DNA of 64,000 nt, from the NCBI RefSeq assembly GCF_000402035.1, contig NC_021295.1, positions 62,001 to 126,000 on the forward strand. The letters are read 5' to 3'. Source of the DNA: Caballeronia insecticola (GTDB taxonomy: Bacteria; Pseudomonadota; Gammaproteobacteria; Burkholderiales; Burkholderiaceae). Shown in pieces: positions 52,658-62,082 of the stretch. The notes beneath the pieces were generated by a model, which searched no databases, was not told the DNA's origin, and saw only the letters and a program-made list of their open reading frames with translations. Position numbers and translations under genes: made by a program. The number at the start of each line of letters is the position of its first letter. Within the stretch, counting starts at the first letter, position 1.

Positions 52658-53797
52658 ATGAGCAACGCAACGCGACACTCGAGCGAGATGGCGCCGGCTC
52701 CGGTGGCGAACGGCCGCCGCCTTAAAACGGGCGGCATGCCGCGCGTGCCGGCGTTCCTGCTGGGCGCATCGATCGCGACGGTGGTGGCCGTCGTGCTGGG
52801 AAGCTGGTACACGATTGCCGTGATGCGAAGCGCCCTGCTGGCCGCTCAGGCCGACAGCGCGGCGGTCAATGCGTTCGCCATCGTGCTGGCGTTGCTCTCG
52901 ACTGCGATCGTCTTGCCGCTTGTCCGGGGGCTGCGGTTCTGCAATGCCATCCGCGATGCCGCCGCGCGCCGTGATTTGCCGAAGGCGCGCGGCGCCCGTT
53001 CCGCTGCGAGGGATCAGTGCTTCATCGCGCTCGGCTTTGCCATGGCGCAACTGGTTCTGGTCATCGTGCTCCAGTTTTTCCTGATCAATCATCAGGCGGT
53101 GGCCAAGACGTTCTTCGCAGCGCCGTTGATGATCAAGACATTTCCGCTGGTGCTCGTCGCCTTCTGGATGAACATCAAGATCGCAGTCATCACGGAGATC
53201 CTGGTCCTGATATGGGGGTTGATCGTGGCGCTCGCGATGTTCGCGCCCGGCGCGGCGGGCAAACCCGTGCGTCTCATCGCGACGGCTTATGTCGATATCT
53301 TTCGCGCCGTGCCCGCGGTGCTCGTGATCTATCTGGTCGGGTTCGGCATTCCGCTGACTGGCATTCCCGTGCTCAAGGATCTTTCGCTGACGATCTTCGT
53401 CATCGTCGCGCTGACGCTGACAGTGGGCGCGTACGTCGCGGAAATCTACCGCGCCGGCATCCTGAGCATCCACTGGAGCCAGACCGCGGCCGCGCGCTCG
53501 CTCGGCTTGTCGCACTTGCAGACCTTGCGATTCGTGATCGTTCCGCAAGGCGTGCGGCAGATCATTCCGCCGCTGCTCAATGCGTTCATCTCCCTGCAAA
53601 AAGATACTGCGCTAGTGTCGGTCGTCGGCGTGATCGACTCGTTCAATCAATCCATGCTGATCGCGTCGAACTACTACAACCTGTCCGCAGTGAGCACCGT
53701 GGCGCTGCTTTTCATCGTGATATCGATCCCGCAGACGCGTTTTGTCGAGCGCATGATGCGACGCGACCGGGCGCGCATGCGTGCCGGCGAAGCCTGA
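52658..53797 (+). CDS. ABC transporter permease with N-terminal membrane extension
   Basis: This 379-aa permease is notable for length. The HisM-type core (about residues 165-375) has VDIFRAVPAVLVIYLVGFGIPL, the EAA loop (GILSIHWSQTAAARSLGLSH) and LQKDTALVSVVGV. The first ~165 residues are extra: a cytosolic tail, two or three additional membrane segments (FLLGASIATVVAVVLGSWYT; AFAIVLALLSTAIVLPLVRG; an amphipathic basic stretch between). A single permease gene, so the channel is probably a homodimer. It is between the binding protein and the ATPase genes. Confidence 0.88.
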   Translation: MSNATRHSSEMAPAPVANGRRLKTGGMPRVPAFLLGASIATVVAVVLGSWYTIAVMRSALLAAQADSAAVNAFAIVLALLSTAIVLPLVRGLRFCNAIRDAAARRDLPKARGARSAARDQCFIALGFAMAQLVLVIVLQFFLINHQAVAKTFFAAPLMIKTFPLVLVAFWMNIKIAVITEILVLIWGLIVALAMFAPGAAGKPVRLIATAYVDIFRAVPAVLVIYLVGFGIPLTGIPVLKDLSLTIFVIVALTLTVGAYVAEIYRAGILSIHWSQTAAARSLGLSHLQTLRFVIVPQGVRQIIPPLLNAFISLQKDTALVSVVGVIDSFNQSMLIASNYYNLSAVSTVALLFIVISIPQTRFVERMMRRDRARMRAGEA

Positions 53798-53809
53798 GGA
53801 GACGCGCCC

Positions 53810-54553
53810 ATGGCGTTCATCGACATTCGTGACATATCGAAGTCGTACGGCAAGGTATCGGTCATCCAGCAGCTCGCGATGACGGTCGAGGAGCACGAGG
53901 TGGTGTGTCTGATCGGCCCGTCCGGATCGGGCAAATCGACGCTGCTGCGCTGTATCAACGGTCTGGAAACGATCGACGACGGCGAGATTCTGGTTCACGG
54001 CGACCCGATCACCGGTCCCGGCGTGGACGTGGACGCATTGCGCCGGGACATCGGCATCGTGTTTCAGGGCTACAACCTGTTTCCGCACATGACGGTGCTG
54101 GAGAACGTGACGCTTGCGCCGGTCCGCGTACTCAAGCAATCCCGGGGCGAGGCCGAAGCACGCGCCATGGCGCTGCTCGGCCGCGTCGGTCTGGCGCACA
54201 AGGCGAAGGAATATCCCGACCGGTTGTCGGGCGGCCAGCAGCAGCGCGTGGCGATCGTCCGGGCGCTGGCGATGGACCCGATGGTCCTGCTGCTCGACGA
54301 AATCACGTCCGCGCTGGATCCCGAGCTCGTCTCGGAAGTGCTCAACATCGTCCGTGATCTCGCGCGCGAAGGCATGACGATGCTGCTTGCCACGCACGAA
54401 ATGGGCTTCGCGCGAGAGGTGTCGTCGAAGGTGTGTTTCCTGTGCGACGGCGCGGTCTACGAAGAGGGGCCGCCGGAGCAGCTCTTCGGCGACCCTGTAC
54501 GCGACCGGACACGCGCGTTTCTCAGAAGCATTCGGGAAGCGAAGCGCATCTAG
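53810..54553 (+). CDS. ABC transporter ATP-binding protein (amino-acid type)
   Basis: This 247-aa ATPase of the GlnQ/HisP branch has Walker A GPSGSGKSTL, the Q-loop in VFQGYNLFPHM, signature LSGGQQQRVAIVRAL, Walker B LLLDEITSALDPEL and H-loop THEMGFAREVS. Note Walker B has Ile (DEIT) where DEPT is usual. It is the last gene of the TauD - binding protein - permease - ATPase operon, 12 bases after the permease stop. Confidence 0.93.
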   Translation: MAFIDIRDISKSYGKVSVIQQLAMTVEEHEVVCLIGPSGSGKSTLLRCINGLETIDDGEILVHGDPITGPGVDVDALRRDIGIVFQGYNLFPHMTVLENVTLAPVRVLKQSRGEAEARAMALLGRVGLAHKAKEYPDRLSGGQQQRVAIVRALAMDPMVLLLDEITSALDPELVSEVLNIVRDLAREGMTMLLATHEMGFAREVSSKVCFLCDGAVYEEGPPEQLFGDPVRDRTRAFLRSIREAKRI

Positions 54554-54829
54554 ATGACGGCTTCGCGGCGTTCAGCTATTGCGCGCCGGAAAGGCGGACA
54601 TCAACGCGGTGCGCCGCGCGGGCGTGAGGTCGCATGAATGCGCTGATTGCCGAGGCAGCCGTCCGGTTCCACTCGATCGCGCCGGCTATCCGGGCTGCAA
54701 ACGCGTGTGCGCCGAGCCCGGACGACCGCTGTCCCGGGATGCGGCAGGTCAGCCGCGTTCCGGACTCACCGCGCCGATCAGGTGATTTGCCGGCAAGATC
54801 GCCCCCGGGCCACTGCCGCGCTCATCCGC

Positions 54830-55870
54830 CTAGCGTCGTCCTTCCTTGCAATCTGCCTCCCAGATTGAAGTCTCACCGGCAATCCGTTGCTCCATCTCTT
54901 GCGGACGATAAGACGTAGCCCAGTTTCTCCGATACCTTTCCGCGCGGTTCGCCACGCAATCGTTGATGGTGTTTTTTGTCTCTTCAGCGTCGAGGTCGGG
55001 CTGGCCCTGGCTGTAACGAGCCTGCCAGACAAGTTCTCCCTTCTGGTTGAACTTCTGCCTCAAACCGTCCAGCTGATTGTCCTTGAACGTTTCCACTTCG
55101 GCGAGATACTCGCCTGCGCTGCCCGTCCTGTATGTTTTCCGCTGACCCTGCTTTTGTCCACGGTCCAGCTGCGTGATCGAATAGCCGATGTCCTTGACAT
55201 TGGTCAACCGATCGGTCCCGGGCTCGGTCATTGCCTCGCCGGTAGCCTGGCCATCCTTCCAGACAAGCCTGGTCGTCACCGTTCCATCCGCTGACCACAG
55301 CGTTTCCTCGCCGTCCTTTCTTCCCGAGACCGCCGTGTACTGATGAATCATCCCCTTGGTCTGGCGGTCGTAGAAAACCTGGGTCCCGTCCTCAACGCCC
55401 TTCGTCCAATGGCGCACCGCGATCAGATTATTGTTGTAGGTATCGTAGACCTTTTCCTCACCGTTCTTGATCGGCTTCTCGGTCATGACGAGGGACATCA
55501 AGCCGCCCTTTACATCGTCGACTGCGACTCGCACCTGCGTCGATTTCTTGTCTTCGAGGTAGGCGAGGTTGTATGTCACGTCGACGGCACGAGGCTTGTC
55601 GTTGTACGTGTAAGCGTAAATGGCGCGACACTGGGCTTGCGCGCCTCCGCTTCGCGTCTCCAGCGTCGTGATGTTCTCGAGCTGCGGCTCGCCGGTCATC
55701 GCGATCTTCATCTCTCTGTACCAAACGGCGGCGTCGAGGTGAGACTGTATGATCTCCAGTGCATCGTTCTTGACAGTGACACTGTTGCAGTCGACCTTGG
55801 CGCCGCATGCTGTCAATCCTGCCGCCACCATCCCGAACAGGACACCGCGGAGCGCGAGTTTAGTGCTCAT
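54830..55870 (-). CDS. Lipoprotein with YwqK/MORN-like repeats
   Basis: This 346-aa protein has a lipoprotein signal: hydrophobic segment and lipobox LTAC (Cys22), so it should be anchored in the envelope. The first domain (23-130) is unassigned, with a Cys pair. The C-terminal part consists of repeated strand-turn units spaced about 23 residues: NGEEKVYDTYNNN, EDGTQVFYDRQT, KDGEETLWSADG, GQRKTYRTG, LDGLRQKFNQKG. These are the form of YwqK/MORN-variant repeats, seen in toxin-antitoxin-associated and surface proteins. No toxin partner is adjacent. It is convergent with the TauD-ABC operon and upstream of the argC relic on the same strand. Confidence 0.75.
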   Translation of the reverse strand: MSTKLALRGVLFGMVAAGLTACGAKVDCNSVTVKNDALEIIQSHLDAAVWYREMKIAMTGEPQLENITTLETRSGGAQAQCRAIYAYTYNDKPRAVDVTYNLAYLEDKKSTQVRVAVDDVKGGLMSLVMTEKPIKNGEEKVYDTYNNNLIAVRHWTKGVEDGTQVFYDRQTKGMIHQYTAVSGRKDGEETLWSADGTVTTRLVWKDGQATGEAMTEPGTDRLTNVKDIGYSITQLDRGQKQGQRKTYRTGSAGEYLAEVETFKDNQLDGLRQKFNQKGELVWQARYSQGQPDLDAEETKNTINDCVANRAERYRRNWATSYRPQEMEQRIAGETSIWEADCKEGRR

Positions 55871-55891
55871 CTCTTCCTTGTCAATTGATTG

Positions 55892-56190
55892 TCATGGGGA
55901 ACACCCCCATTCGAATAACGACAGAAGAGACTGGAACTTGAGCAGCAGGCCGGCCTGGCTTAAGTCATCGGCCCACTTTTCGCGCGCGAGCATCGGGTTC
56001 TGAACTGCAGCGCCGGATGCGCCTTTGCCAAGATTGTCGAAAACCGCGGACAGCAGGACCTGCCCGTCGTCCAGGTTATCGAATACGCTTAAGCGCATGT
56101 CGTTGGTATCGTTCAGCGCTTGCGGATTCAGATGCGTCAGGAGATCGGCTTCATGCGGTGGCGAGACATACACGTGGTCTGCGTCCGCAG
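55892..56190 (-). pseudogene. 3' fragment of an argC-like gene
   Basis: The minus-strand frame from about 56190 reads [44 protein letters not shown], then [11 protein letters not shown], close to the C-terminal 65 residues of the short form of N-acetyl-gamma-glutamyl-phosphate reductase (its GTN and [15 protein letters not shown] segments). It then runs about 34 unfamiliar residues to a stop at 55892. The N-terminal domain with the catalytic Cys is absent upstream, where the frame overlaps the promoter side of the ABC-F gene. It is therefore a truncated relic, probably from a duplicated or foreign argC, between two intact genes. Confidence 0.6.
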
Positions 56191-56351
56191 AATGGCTCGC
56201 CGCTCGGGGAGCCCTCATTCCCCGTATGATCGCCGGCTCCCCAGCCGAAACGCCCAACCTGGCAACGCCCTGCGCGCTCGTGCGGCCAGAAAAGCGACGG
56301 CCCTGTGCGTCCGGTGGGCTATCATGCCTATCCTCTCCGAAGTAGCTCCTT

Positions 56352-58031
56352 ATGATTTCCGTCCGTAATGTCACGCTGCGCCGCGGCGTCAATGTCGTCC
56401 TCGACGGCGCGTCCATCACCTTCACCCCTGGCGAAAAGATTGGCCTCGTCGGCCGCAACGGCGCGGGCAAGTCGTCCTTTTTCGGCCTTCTGAACGGCAC
56501 GCTGCACGAAGATGGCGGCGAATTTTCGATTCCCGCCGCGTGGCGAATGGGCCAGGTCGCACAGGAGATGCCGGAGACCGAACAGAGTGCGACCGACTTC
56601 GTCATCGAGGGCGACGTCGGACTGCTGGCCGCGCAGGTCGAGGTGGCGGCCGCCGAGGCCAGCGACGACGGCATGCGCATGGCGCACGCCTACATGGCCC
56701 TGCACGACGCCGGTGCACATGATGCCCCCGCGCGTGCCCAGGCGCTGATCCTGGGCCTCGGCTTCACTTCCGCGCAGCTTGACCAGCCGGTCAACAGTTT
56801 CTCGGGCGGCTGGCGCATGCGACTGCAACTTGCGCGCGCGCTGATGTGCCCCTCGGACCTGCTGTTGCTCGACGAGCCGACCAATCACCTGGACCTCGAC
56901 GCGCTGGTCTGGCTGGAAGCGTGGCTCAAGCGCTATCAGGGAACGTTGGTGGTGATCAGCCACGATCGCGAATTCCTCGACGCGGTGACGCAGGTGACGG
57001 TGCACGTCGACAACGCCAAGCTGGTGCGTTACGGCGGCAATTACAGCAAGTTCGAAGACATGCGCGCCGAGCAGCTCGTGTTGCAGCAGGCAGCGATGGC
57101 CAAGCAGGTCGAAAAGATCGCCCACCTGCAAAAATTCATCGACCGTTTCAAGGCCAAGGCCTCGAAGGCGAAGCAGGCGCAGAGCCGGGTCAAGGCGCTC
57201 GAACGCATGGAAAAGATCGCGCCGGTGCTTGCGGACGCGGAGTTCAACTTCGAGTTCAAGGAGCCGCTCAACGTCCCGAACCCGCTGCTGTCGATGCTGG
57301 ATGCGAGCTTCGGCTATCCGGCGCCAGCCGACGCACCGCCGGGCGCGCCGCCCACCGTCATCGTGCGGGGCATCAACCGGTCCGTGCTGGCCGGACAGCG
57401 CATCGGCATTCTTGGCGCCAACGGGCAGGGCAAGTCCACGCTGGTGAAGACGGTGGCGCACGCGCTGGCGCCCATCGCCGGCGAAATCAGCGAAGGCAAG
57501 GGCCTGAACATCGGCTACTTCGCGCAGCAGGAACTCGACGTGCTGCGTCCTCTCGACACGCCGATGGAACACATGATCCGCCTGGCCAGAGACGCGCCGG
57601 CGCATATGCGAGCGCCCGGCCAGAGTGGCACCGAACAATCGCTGCGCACCTTCCTTGGCACGTTCAACTTCAGTGGCGACACGGTTCATCAGGCAGTCGG
57701 CACGATGAGCGGCGGGGAAAAGGCGCGGCTCGTGTTGTGCATGATCGTGTGGCAGCGACCCAATCTGCTGCTGCTCGACGAGCCTACCAACCACCTCGAC
57801 CTGGCCACACGCGAAGCGCTGGGCATGGCACTCAACGAATTCGAAGGCACCGTGATGCTGGTCAGCCACGACCGGTCCCTGCTGCGCGCGGTATGCGACG
57901 AGTTCTGGCTCGTCACCAAGGGTGCCGTTGAGCCCTTCGACGGCGATCTGGACGATTACCAGCAGTTCCTGCGCGACGAAGCCCGCCGCATGCGCGAGCT
58001 GGCTGCTGGAGGGCAGGGGGATATCGTCTGA
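56352..58031 (+). CDS. ABC-F family ATPase (YheS/Uup-like)
   Basis: This 559-aa protein has two ABC domains and no membrane segment. Domain 1: Walker [12 protein letters not shown], signature [15 protein letters not shown], Walker [13 protein letters not shown]. Domain 2: Walker [11 protein letters not shown], signature [11 protein letters not shown], Walker [13 protein letters not shown] and [10 protein letters not shown]. The linker between (about 235-310) carries charged helices ([19 protein letters not shown]), the P-site tRNA interaction motif of ABC-F proteins. These act on the ribosome as translation factors or in antibiotic protection; the type here is the housekeeping YheS-like form. 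It is the only plus-strand gene in its immediate area. Confidence 0.93.
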   Translation: MISVRNVTLRRGVNVVLDGASITFTPGEKIGLVGRNGAGKSSFFGLLNGTLHEDGGEFSIPAAWRMGQVAQEMPETEQSATDFVIEGDVGLLAAQVEVAAAEASDDGMRMAHAYMALHDAGAHDAPARAQALILGLGFTSAQLDQPVNSFSGGWRMRLQLARALMCPSDLLLLDEPTNHLDLDALVWLEAWLKRYQGTLVVISHDREFLDAVTQVTVHVDNAKLVRYGGNYSKFEDMRAEQLVLQQAAMAKQVEKIAHLQKFIDRFKAKASKAKQAQSRVKALERMEKIAPVLADAEFNFEFKEPLNVPNPLLSMLDASFGYPAPADAPPGAPPTVIVRGINRSVLAGQRIGILGANGQGKSTLVKTVAHALAPIAGEISEGKGLNIGYFAQQELDVLRPLDTPMEHMIRLARDAPAHMRAPGQSGTEQSLRTFLGTFNFSGDTVHQAVGTMSGGEKARLVLCMIVWQRPNLLLLDEPTNHLDLATREALGMALNEFEGTVMLVSHDRSLLRAVCDEFWLVTKGAVEPFDGDLDDYQQFLRDEARRMRELAAGGQGDIV

Positions 58032-58846
58032 GTTACCTTCTGACGATTCGACTTTTAGATCGGTCGTCATCATCGGCAGAATGAGAAGAAGTGCGCCGGG
58101 TTTATTCAGCGCAAGCCGGTACGCGTTCTCGTGCATCCACGGTGCCTGCGCTCAAAGGCAGGCATCGAACAAGCCGATTCGATCCACCAGGAAAGCGGGA
58201 GGATTCATGCTGACGCCTCCTTCCGCGAAGTGCCGGCTTGAACGGCTGCCATCGAACAGCTCTCCTCGGTCGTTTCAATGACGGGGCGAGCGACTGTCTT
58301 CCCGAACCTCAAGATTCCCCGTCAAACGCGGCGGCAAGATACGGGGACGCAGCAGAAAACTCGACGAGACGTGGCGCGCAGCAGAATCAGCGTTGATTCG
58401 GCAGTCTTCGCGACTGTACCTGCGAAAGAAGGTCGCTCGTCCCATTCGACATTTTTGCAACTAATCGTCGAGTCCGCTCGCTTCCTCCCACGGCTGCGCC
58501 ATCCATGACTGGCTGCCACGCATCCCACGCGGCAGTCTCGCAGTTTTGCGCTCGGTGAGCCGCGAAAATCCGGCCGCAAGCCGTACTGCCGGACAGAGTC
58601 GATGAAGGAGTACGGATCGTCACGCATCGCGTTCCTGGCCGCCCCGGGCGGTGCCAGTCGCGGCCCAACTGTGCACGGTTCACCCAATGTGCCGCCGCAA
58701 CAACGTGGCCCGGTGGGGGACGCGACCCTGAAAATGCGTGCTTGACGCGCAACGAGAGTTCCGTATGATGGACTCATTGCTGCATCGCAGCAAAAGTTCG
58801 CGCATCAGGGTGCATGGTTACGGTGAATTCTTTCTTGGAGCGGTCA
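58032..58846. other. Long intergenic stretch before phasin
   Basis: About 815 bases follow the ABC-F stop. I found no supported gene: the long minus-strand frames at 58322-58777 and 58387-58752 have no recognisable sequence. The last ~100 bases probably hold the phasin promoter. Nothing repetitive is evident. Confidence 0.45.
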
Positions 58847-59407
58847 ATGTTTCCTTTTTCTCCTCAGCAGGTCTCGTCGCTTGCCGCAGCAAACTTTCAA
58901 AGTTACGTGTCGGCAACGAAGCGGCTTGCCAGCGGTCTCCAGCAACTCGCCGAGTTGAACGTTCAGACGGTGAAGACGGTGTTCGGAGAAGGTGCGTCGG
59001 TGCTGAAAGCGGGCACGACCGCCAACCCGGGTGATTTGCTGAGCTGGCAATCGACCCTGTTTGCAGAAATTCCGGAAAAAACGGCGGCCTACACTCGGCA
59101 CTATTTGACGATCGTTCGCTCCACCCAGGCCGATATTCTGAACGAAACGCGCAAGCAGTACGAACAAAACGGCCTCGACGTAAAAGGTTTTTTCGAGTCG
59201 GTGCCCCAGGGACCGATCGGGCTTTTGCTGAACGTCTCTCCGGCATTGGGCGGCGTGGTGAAAGAGTCGACCGAGGTCGTCCTCGATGCGGCGAAGGATG
59301 TCGATCAAACCCTGATCGAGGCGAGCGCCGAGGTTGCCGACAGCGCTCAGGGCGCACCCGAAGCCGCCGCACGTTCCGCCAAGGCCGCTTCGAAACGTCA
59401 ATCCTGA
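58847..59407 (+). CDS. phaP: Phasin-family protein (PHB granule-associated)
   Basis: This 186-aa phasin_2-type protein starts at ATG 58847, with GGAG at 58837-58840; a longer frame from 58814 lacks support. It opens MFPFSPQQVSSLAAANFQSY, has a long amphipathic helix with ATKRLASGLQQLAELNVQTV, and the C-terminal Ala/Glu-rich tail (EASAEVADSAQGAPEAAARS) usual for beta-proteobacterial PhaP. It coats polyhydroxybutyrate granules and controls their size. A strong terminator follows at 59438-59460, so it is transcribed alone. The depolymerase-like gene downstream fits a PHB context. Confidence 0.9.
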   Translation: MFPFSPQQVSSLAAANFQSYVSATKRLASGLQQLAELNVQTVKTVFGEGASVLKAGTTANPGDLLSWQSTLFAEIPEKTAAYTRHYLTIVRSTQADILNETRKQYEQNGLDVKGFFESVPQGPIGLLLNVSPALGGVVKESTEVVLDAAKDVDQTLIEASAEVADSAQGAPEAAARSAKAASKRQS

Positions 59408-59437
59408 ACATTTGGCGTTGCGTATCACTGTCGTTCT

Positions 59438-59460
59438 AAGCCCGCTTCAGGCGGGCTTTT
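59438..59460 (+). terminator. Rho-independent terminator after phasin
   Basis: AAGCCCGC (59438-59445), loop TTCAG and GCGGGCTT (59451-59458) form a perfect 8-bp stem that runs into TTTT (59457-59460). This is a textbook terminator 30 bases after the phasin stop. Confidence 0.9.
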
Positions 59461-59490
59461 GATTGTGCTCGACACGAATAAGGAAAATCA

Positions 59491-59637
59491 ATGGACCCCT
59501 TCGACGCGCTCGTCTCGACGCGTGACATGCTCTGGTCGCTGATCTCACTCGGCCCCGTAGGGCTCGCGACGCAGTACTTCGTCGATCCGAAGGCGGACGT
59601 TTCGAGTGCCGGAATCGGCAATCGCGGCGGCCCCTGA
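59491..59637 (+). CDS. 48-aa ORF overlapping the start of the esterase
   Basis: ATG 59491 is preceded by AAGGA at 59480-59484 and encodes 48 residues: MDPFDALVSTRDMLWSLISL, then GPVGLATQYFVDPKADV and a short Gly-rich tail. The first part could form a short membrane-associated helix. The ribosome site is much better than that of the esterase (GTG 59606) whose start it overlaps by 32 bases. It could be a small leader protein coupled to the esterase, or the true N-terminus of the esterase separated by a one-base shift. Confidence 0.5.
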   Translation: MDPFDALVSTRDMLWSLISLGPVGLATQYFVDPKADVSSAGIGNRGGP

Positions 59638-60598
59638 GCGTCATTGCCCTACGGCAAGCCCTCGGTCGGCCACGAATTCGTCACTTCTCGGACGGCTGAT
59701 TCCGGAAGGGAGCAAGCCTCACTGGCTGAGCAATCGTTTCGAGCACGGCGACAATACGCTTCACTTCAAGCTCTTTGTTCCGAGCAGCTATGACGGCGAA
59801 CCGATGCCGATGGTCGTGATGCTCCATGGCGCGCAGCAGGACCCCGACGACTTTGCCGCGGGCACCGAAATGAACGCCGCCGCTGAAGCGCAGGGCTACA
59901 TCGTCGTGTATCCGGAGCAGTCGGAATATGCCAACCCGCTCAGATGCTGGAACTGGTTTCGACCCGCGGACCGGCAGCGCGAGTCGGGCGAAACTGCGAT
60001 GATTGCCGCCCTGACACGCGAGGTCATGACGATCATCAACGTCGATGAGACACGTGTTTATGTCGCGGGCATGTCTGCGGGCGGGGCGATGGCAATCAAT
60101 CTGGCTGTGATGTATCCGGACCTCTACGCAGCCGCGGGGAGTCATTCAGGCATGGCGTTCGGCGTCGCGGACGAATCGCTGTCGGCACTCTGCGCGATGA
60201 ACGACGGACTGGGAAAATGCCGCCTGCCCGCCAGGTCTGGCGACGACGTTCAACCTCGCGCGGTACCGCTGATCGTCTTTCACGGCGATCTGGACGACAC
60301 CGTGCATCCGCGTAACAGCGACCAAATCGTTGCGATGAGCCGACAGTTGTCCGGCGGACACGACGACGGAAAGCCGCTCGCGCTTACGCACGTCGAGCGC
60401 GACGCAAGCGGCCTCAGCCATACGCGCCATGTGTTTTACGATGCAGATGGCGCTCCCGACGGCGAACAATGGATCGTCCACGGGCTCGGTCACGCATGGT
60501 CGGGCGGAAGCCCTGCCGGCACTCACACGGATGCTCGCGGTCCACACGCAAGCAAAGAAATCATTCGATTCTTCGGCCAACATTCTCTTGCCAGGTAA
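59606..60598 (+). CDS. PHB-depolymerase-family esterase (LpqC/PHB_depo type)
   Basis: This 330-aa alpha/beta hydrolase has LFVPSSYDGEPMPMVVMLHG (strand and oxyanion loop), the nucleophile in AGMSAGGAM, Asp in FHGDLDDTVHP, and the catalytic His in GLGHAWSGG. A complete triad makes it active in principle. The family includes extracellular PHB depolymerases, feruloyl esterases and acetylxylan esterases. No signal peptide is seen from GTG 59606, which is a weak start; the upstream 48-aa frame may contribute. The adjacent phasin gene suggests an internal role in PHB metabolism, by inference. Confidence 0.85.
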   Translation: MPESAIAAAPERHCPTASPRSATNSSLLGRLIPEGSKPHWLSNRFEHGDNTLHFKLFVPSSYDGEPMPMVVMLHGAQQDPDDFAAGTEMNAAAEAQGYIVVYPEQSEYANPLRCWNWFRPADRQRESGETAMIAALTREVMTIINVDETRVYVAGMSAGGAMAINLAVMYPDLYAAAGSHSGMAFGVADESLSALCAMNDGLGKCRLPARSGDDVQPRAVPLIVFHGDLDDTVHPRNSDQIVAMSRQLSGGHDDGKPLALTHVERDASGLSHTRHVFYDADGAPDGEQWIVHGLGHAWSGGSPAGTHTDARGPHASKEIIRFFGQHSLAR

Positions 60599-61208
60599 CG
60601 GCTCGAACTCGCGACGGTCGATTGTCTGATTCGCTTCGCCGCTGGACGGACCGGTGCCAGGTCCGGCCAGCGGCGCAAGACGCGACACGCGGCGGCTCAG
60701 TCGAGCATCGAAATCCTGTTATAGCCAGGTGTCAGACGTCGTTGACGCCGATCCTGCTCCAACGCGCCGTATGCGCGTCCCGTCCTCTGCTCGTTGCCAT
60801 CCCTGCAAGGCCCTTGGCGCCGTCGTGCATCGAGCGCCGAAAGGCACTCGCACGCCTCGAAGCCCGTTCGTTCTGCGGCTATCCATGACTCCGTTTCTCT
60901 CATGTCTTTGTTTCGAGAGGAAAGATACGGCATCCGTGTCGTTTGATTGGAAGCGTCTGGACGCTGAAAAAAAGCAGGTCATGAGGCCGACCCCGTGCTT
61001 CGACATCGACAGCTTCCACGGGGAATTCACCGCTCGACGGCGCAGGGAGCATCGGCATCGATCCTGCATCCATGCGGCGCTTTTCAATCGTCCCGGCAGA
61101 GCCGATTGCGTTGGCGTAAGGCAGTCGGGGAGAAGGCCCCCGTCGCCTTCCGCCTGATGCCTTGAGGCGACATCGGGCCAAGCCATCGCGCGCTGACCAG
61201 ATTCGAAA
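60599..61208. other. Intergenic stretch between esterase and broken porin
   Basis: About 610 bases. Frames at 60469-60888 and 60654-61157 are not protein-like and have no ribosome site. I see no RNA gene or clear repeat. It may contain decayed sequence belonging to the rearranged porin region. Confidence 0.45.
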
Positions 61209-62082
61209 TCAGAATCGCGTACGGACGCCGACCGTACCCACTACCTGATTCGCCGTCGAAGAAGCGCCGCCCGACGTGTTGATGAATGCAACGTACTGCG
61301 CGCCAATCGCATGCTGATACATGGCTTCGGCGTAGACATCGGTGCGTTTCGAGAACGAGTAGATTGCCTGGAAGTTGATCTGATTGAACTTGGGATCCGC
61401 GCCGAAGGTTCGGCTGTTGGCGGCATGGCCGTCGGTGTAAGTGTCGGCAATGCCAAGACTGACGGCCGGCGTCAGCGCATATTTCGCGTTCAATTCATAG
61501 TTGTTGAAGCTCATGGCGCCGTTGACCGAATTGAAGGCAGTGGTGCCCTGATAAACGCTTCGGGTGAACACGAAACCGATAAGCGCGGGCCCATATGCAT
61601 AGTTGGCGCCCGCACCCAGGACCCACTGGCGCGACGCGCCCACCACGAACCCGCCGTTTCCGTTCGCCGTCGATTCAGCCACGTCTATGGCGCCTGCCGT
61701 ATTCGTCGTGCTGTTCGATCCATTGATCTGCAGATAACCGACCGCCACGTTGAACGGGCCGTAGCTGTAACTGCCGCCCGCGCTGTAGGCGCGGTTAAGC
61801 GAAAAATCGGTATTGTTCGAGAACGCGTACAAGGCGCCGAACTTGAAGCCCGCATACGTGCTGCTCATGTACTTCACCGCATTGCTCATGCGCACCGAGT
61901 GATTCAGGTTGTCGTTATCGAACGGATGGGCGAAGCCGGTGTCGCCGAAAGTGCCCGCTGTGGCCGACAATGGGGCGACGAAGTCCACCAGCGAATCATA
62001 TTGACGCCCGAGCGTCACCGCGCCGTAGTCAGCCGACGCGATGCCCACATAGGCTTGTCTGCCGAACTCGCGTCCGTCCTTT
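61209..62082 (-). pseudogene. Gram-negative trimeric porin, 5'-truncated
   Basis: The reading frame is a Burkholderia-type porin (OpcP/OmpC-like). It has GREFGRQAYVGIASADYG, VTLGRQYDSLVDFV, the NLNHSVRMSNAVKYMSS segment, alternating beta-strands and the terminal Phe (TVGVRTRF) used for outer-membrane insertion. Intact relatives have about 90 more N-terminal residues, including the Sec signal and the first strands. Here everything before GREFGRQ is missing and is replaced at about 62083 by a UPF0126 fragment in the opposite orientation. Without a signal peptide it cannot reach the outer membrane. Probably a deletion or inversion relic. Confidence 0.85.

Noticed and set aside
54554..54829. Short frames between the TauD-ABC operon and the lipoprotein gene
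   Set aside because: Under 300 bases between two convergent stops, with no ribosome site and no motif; treated as non-coding.
60469..61157. Overlapping plus-strand frames after the esterase
   Set aside because: They start inside the esterase gene in another frame and show no protein-like pattern.
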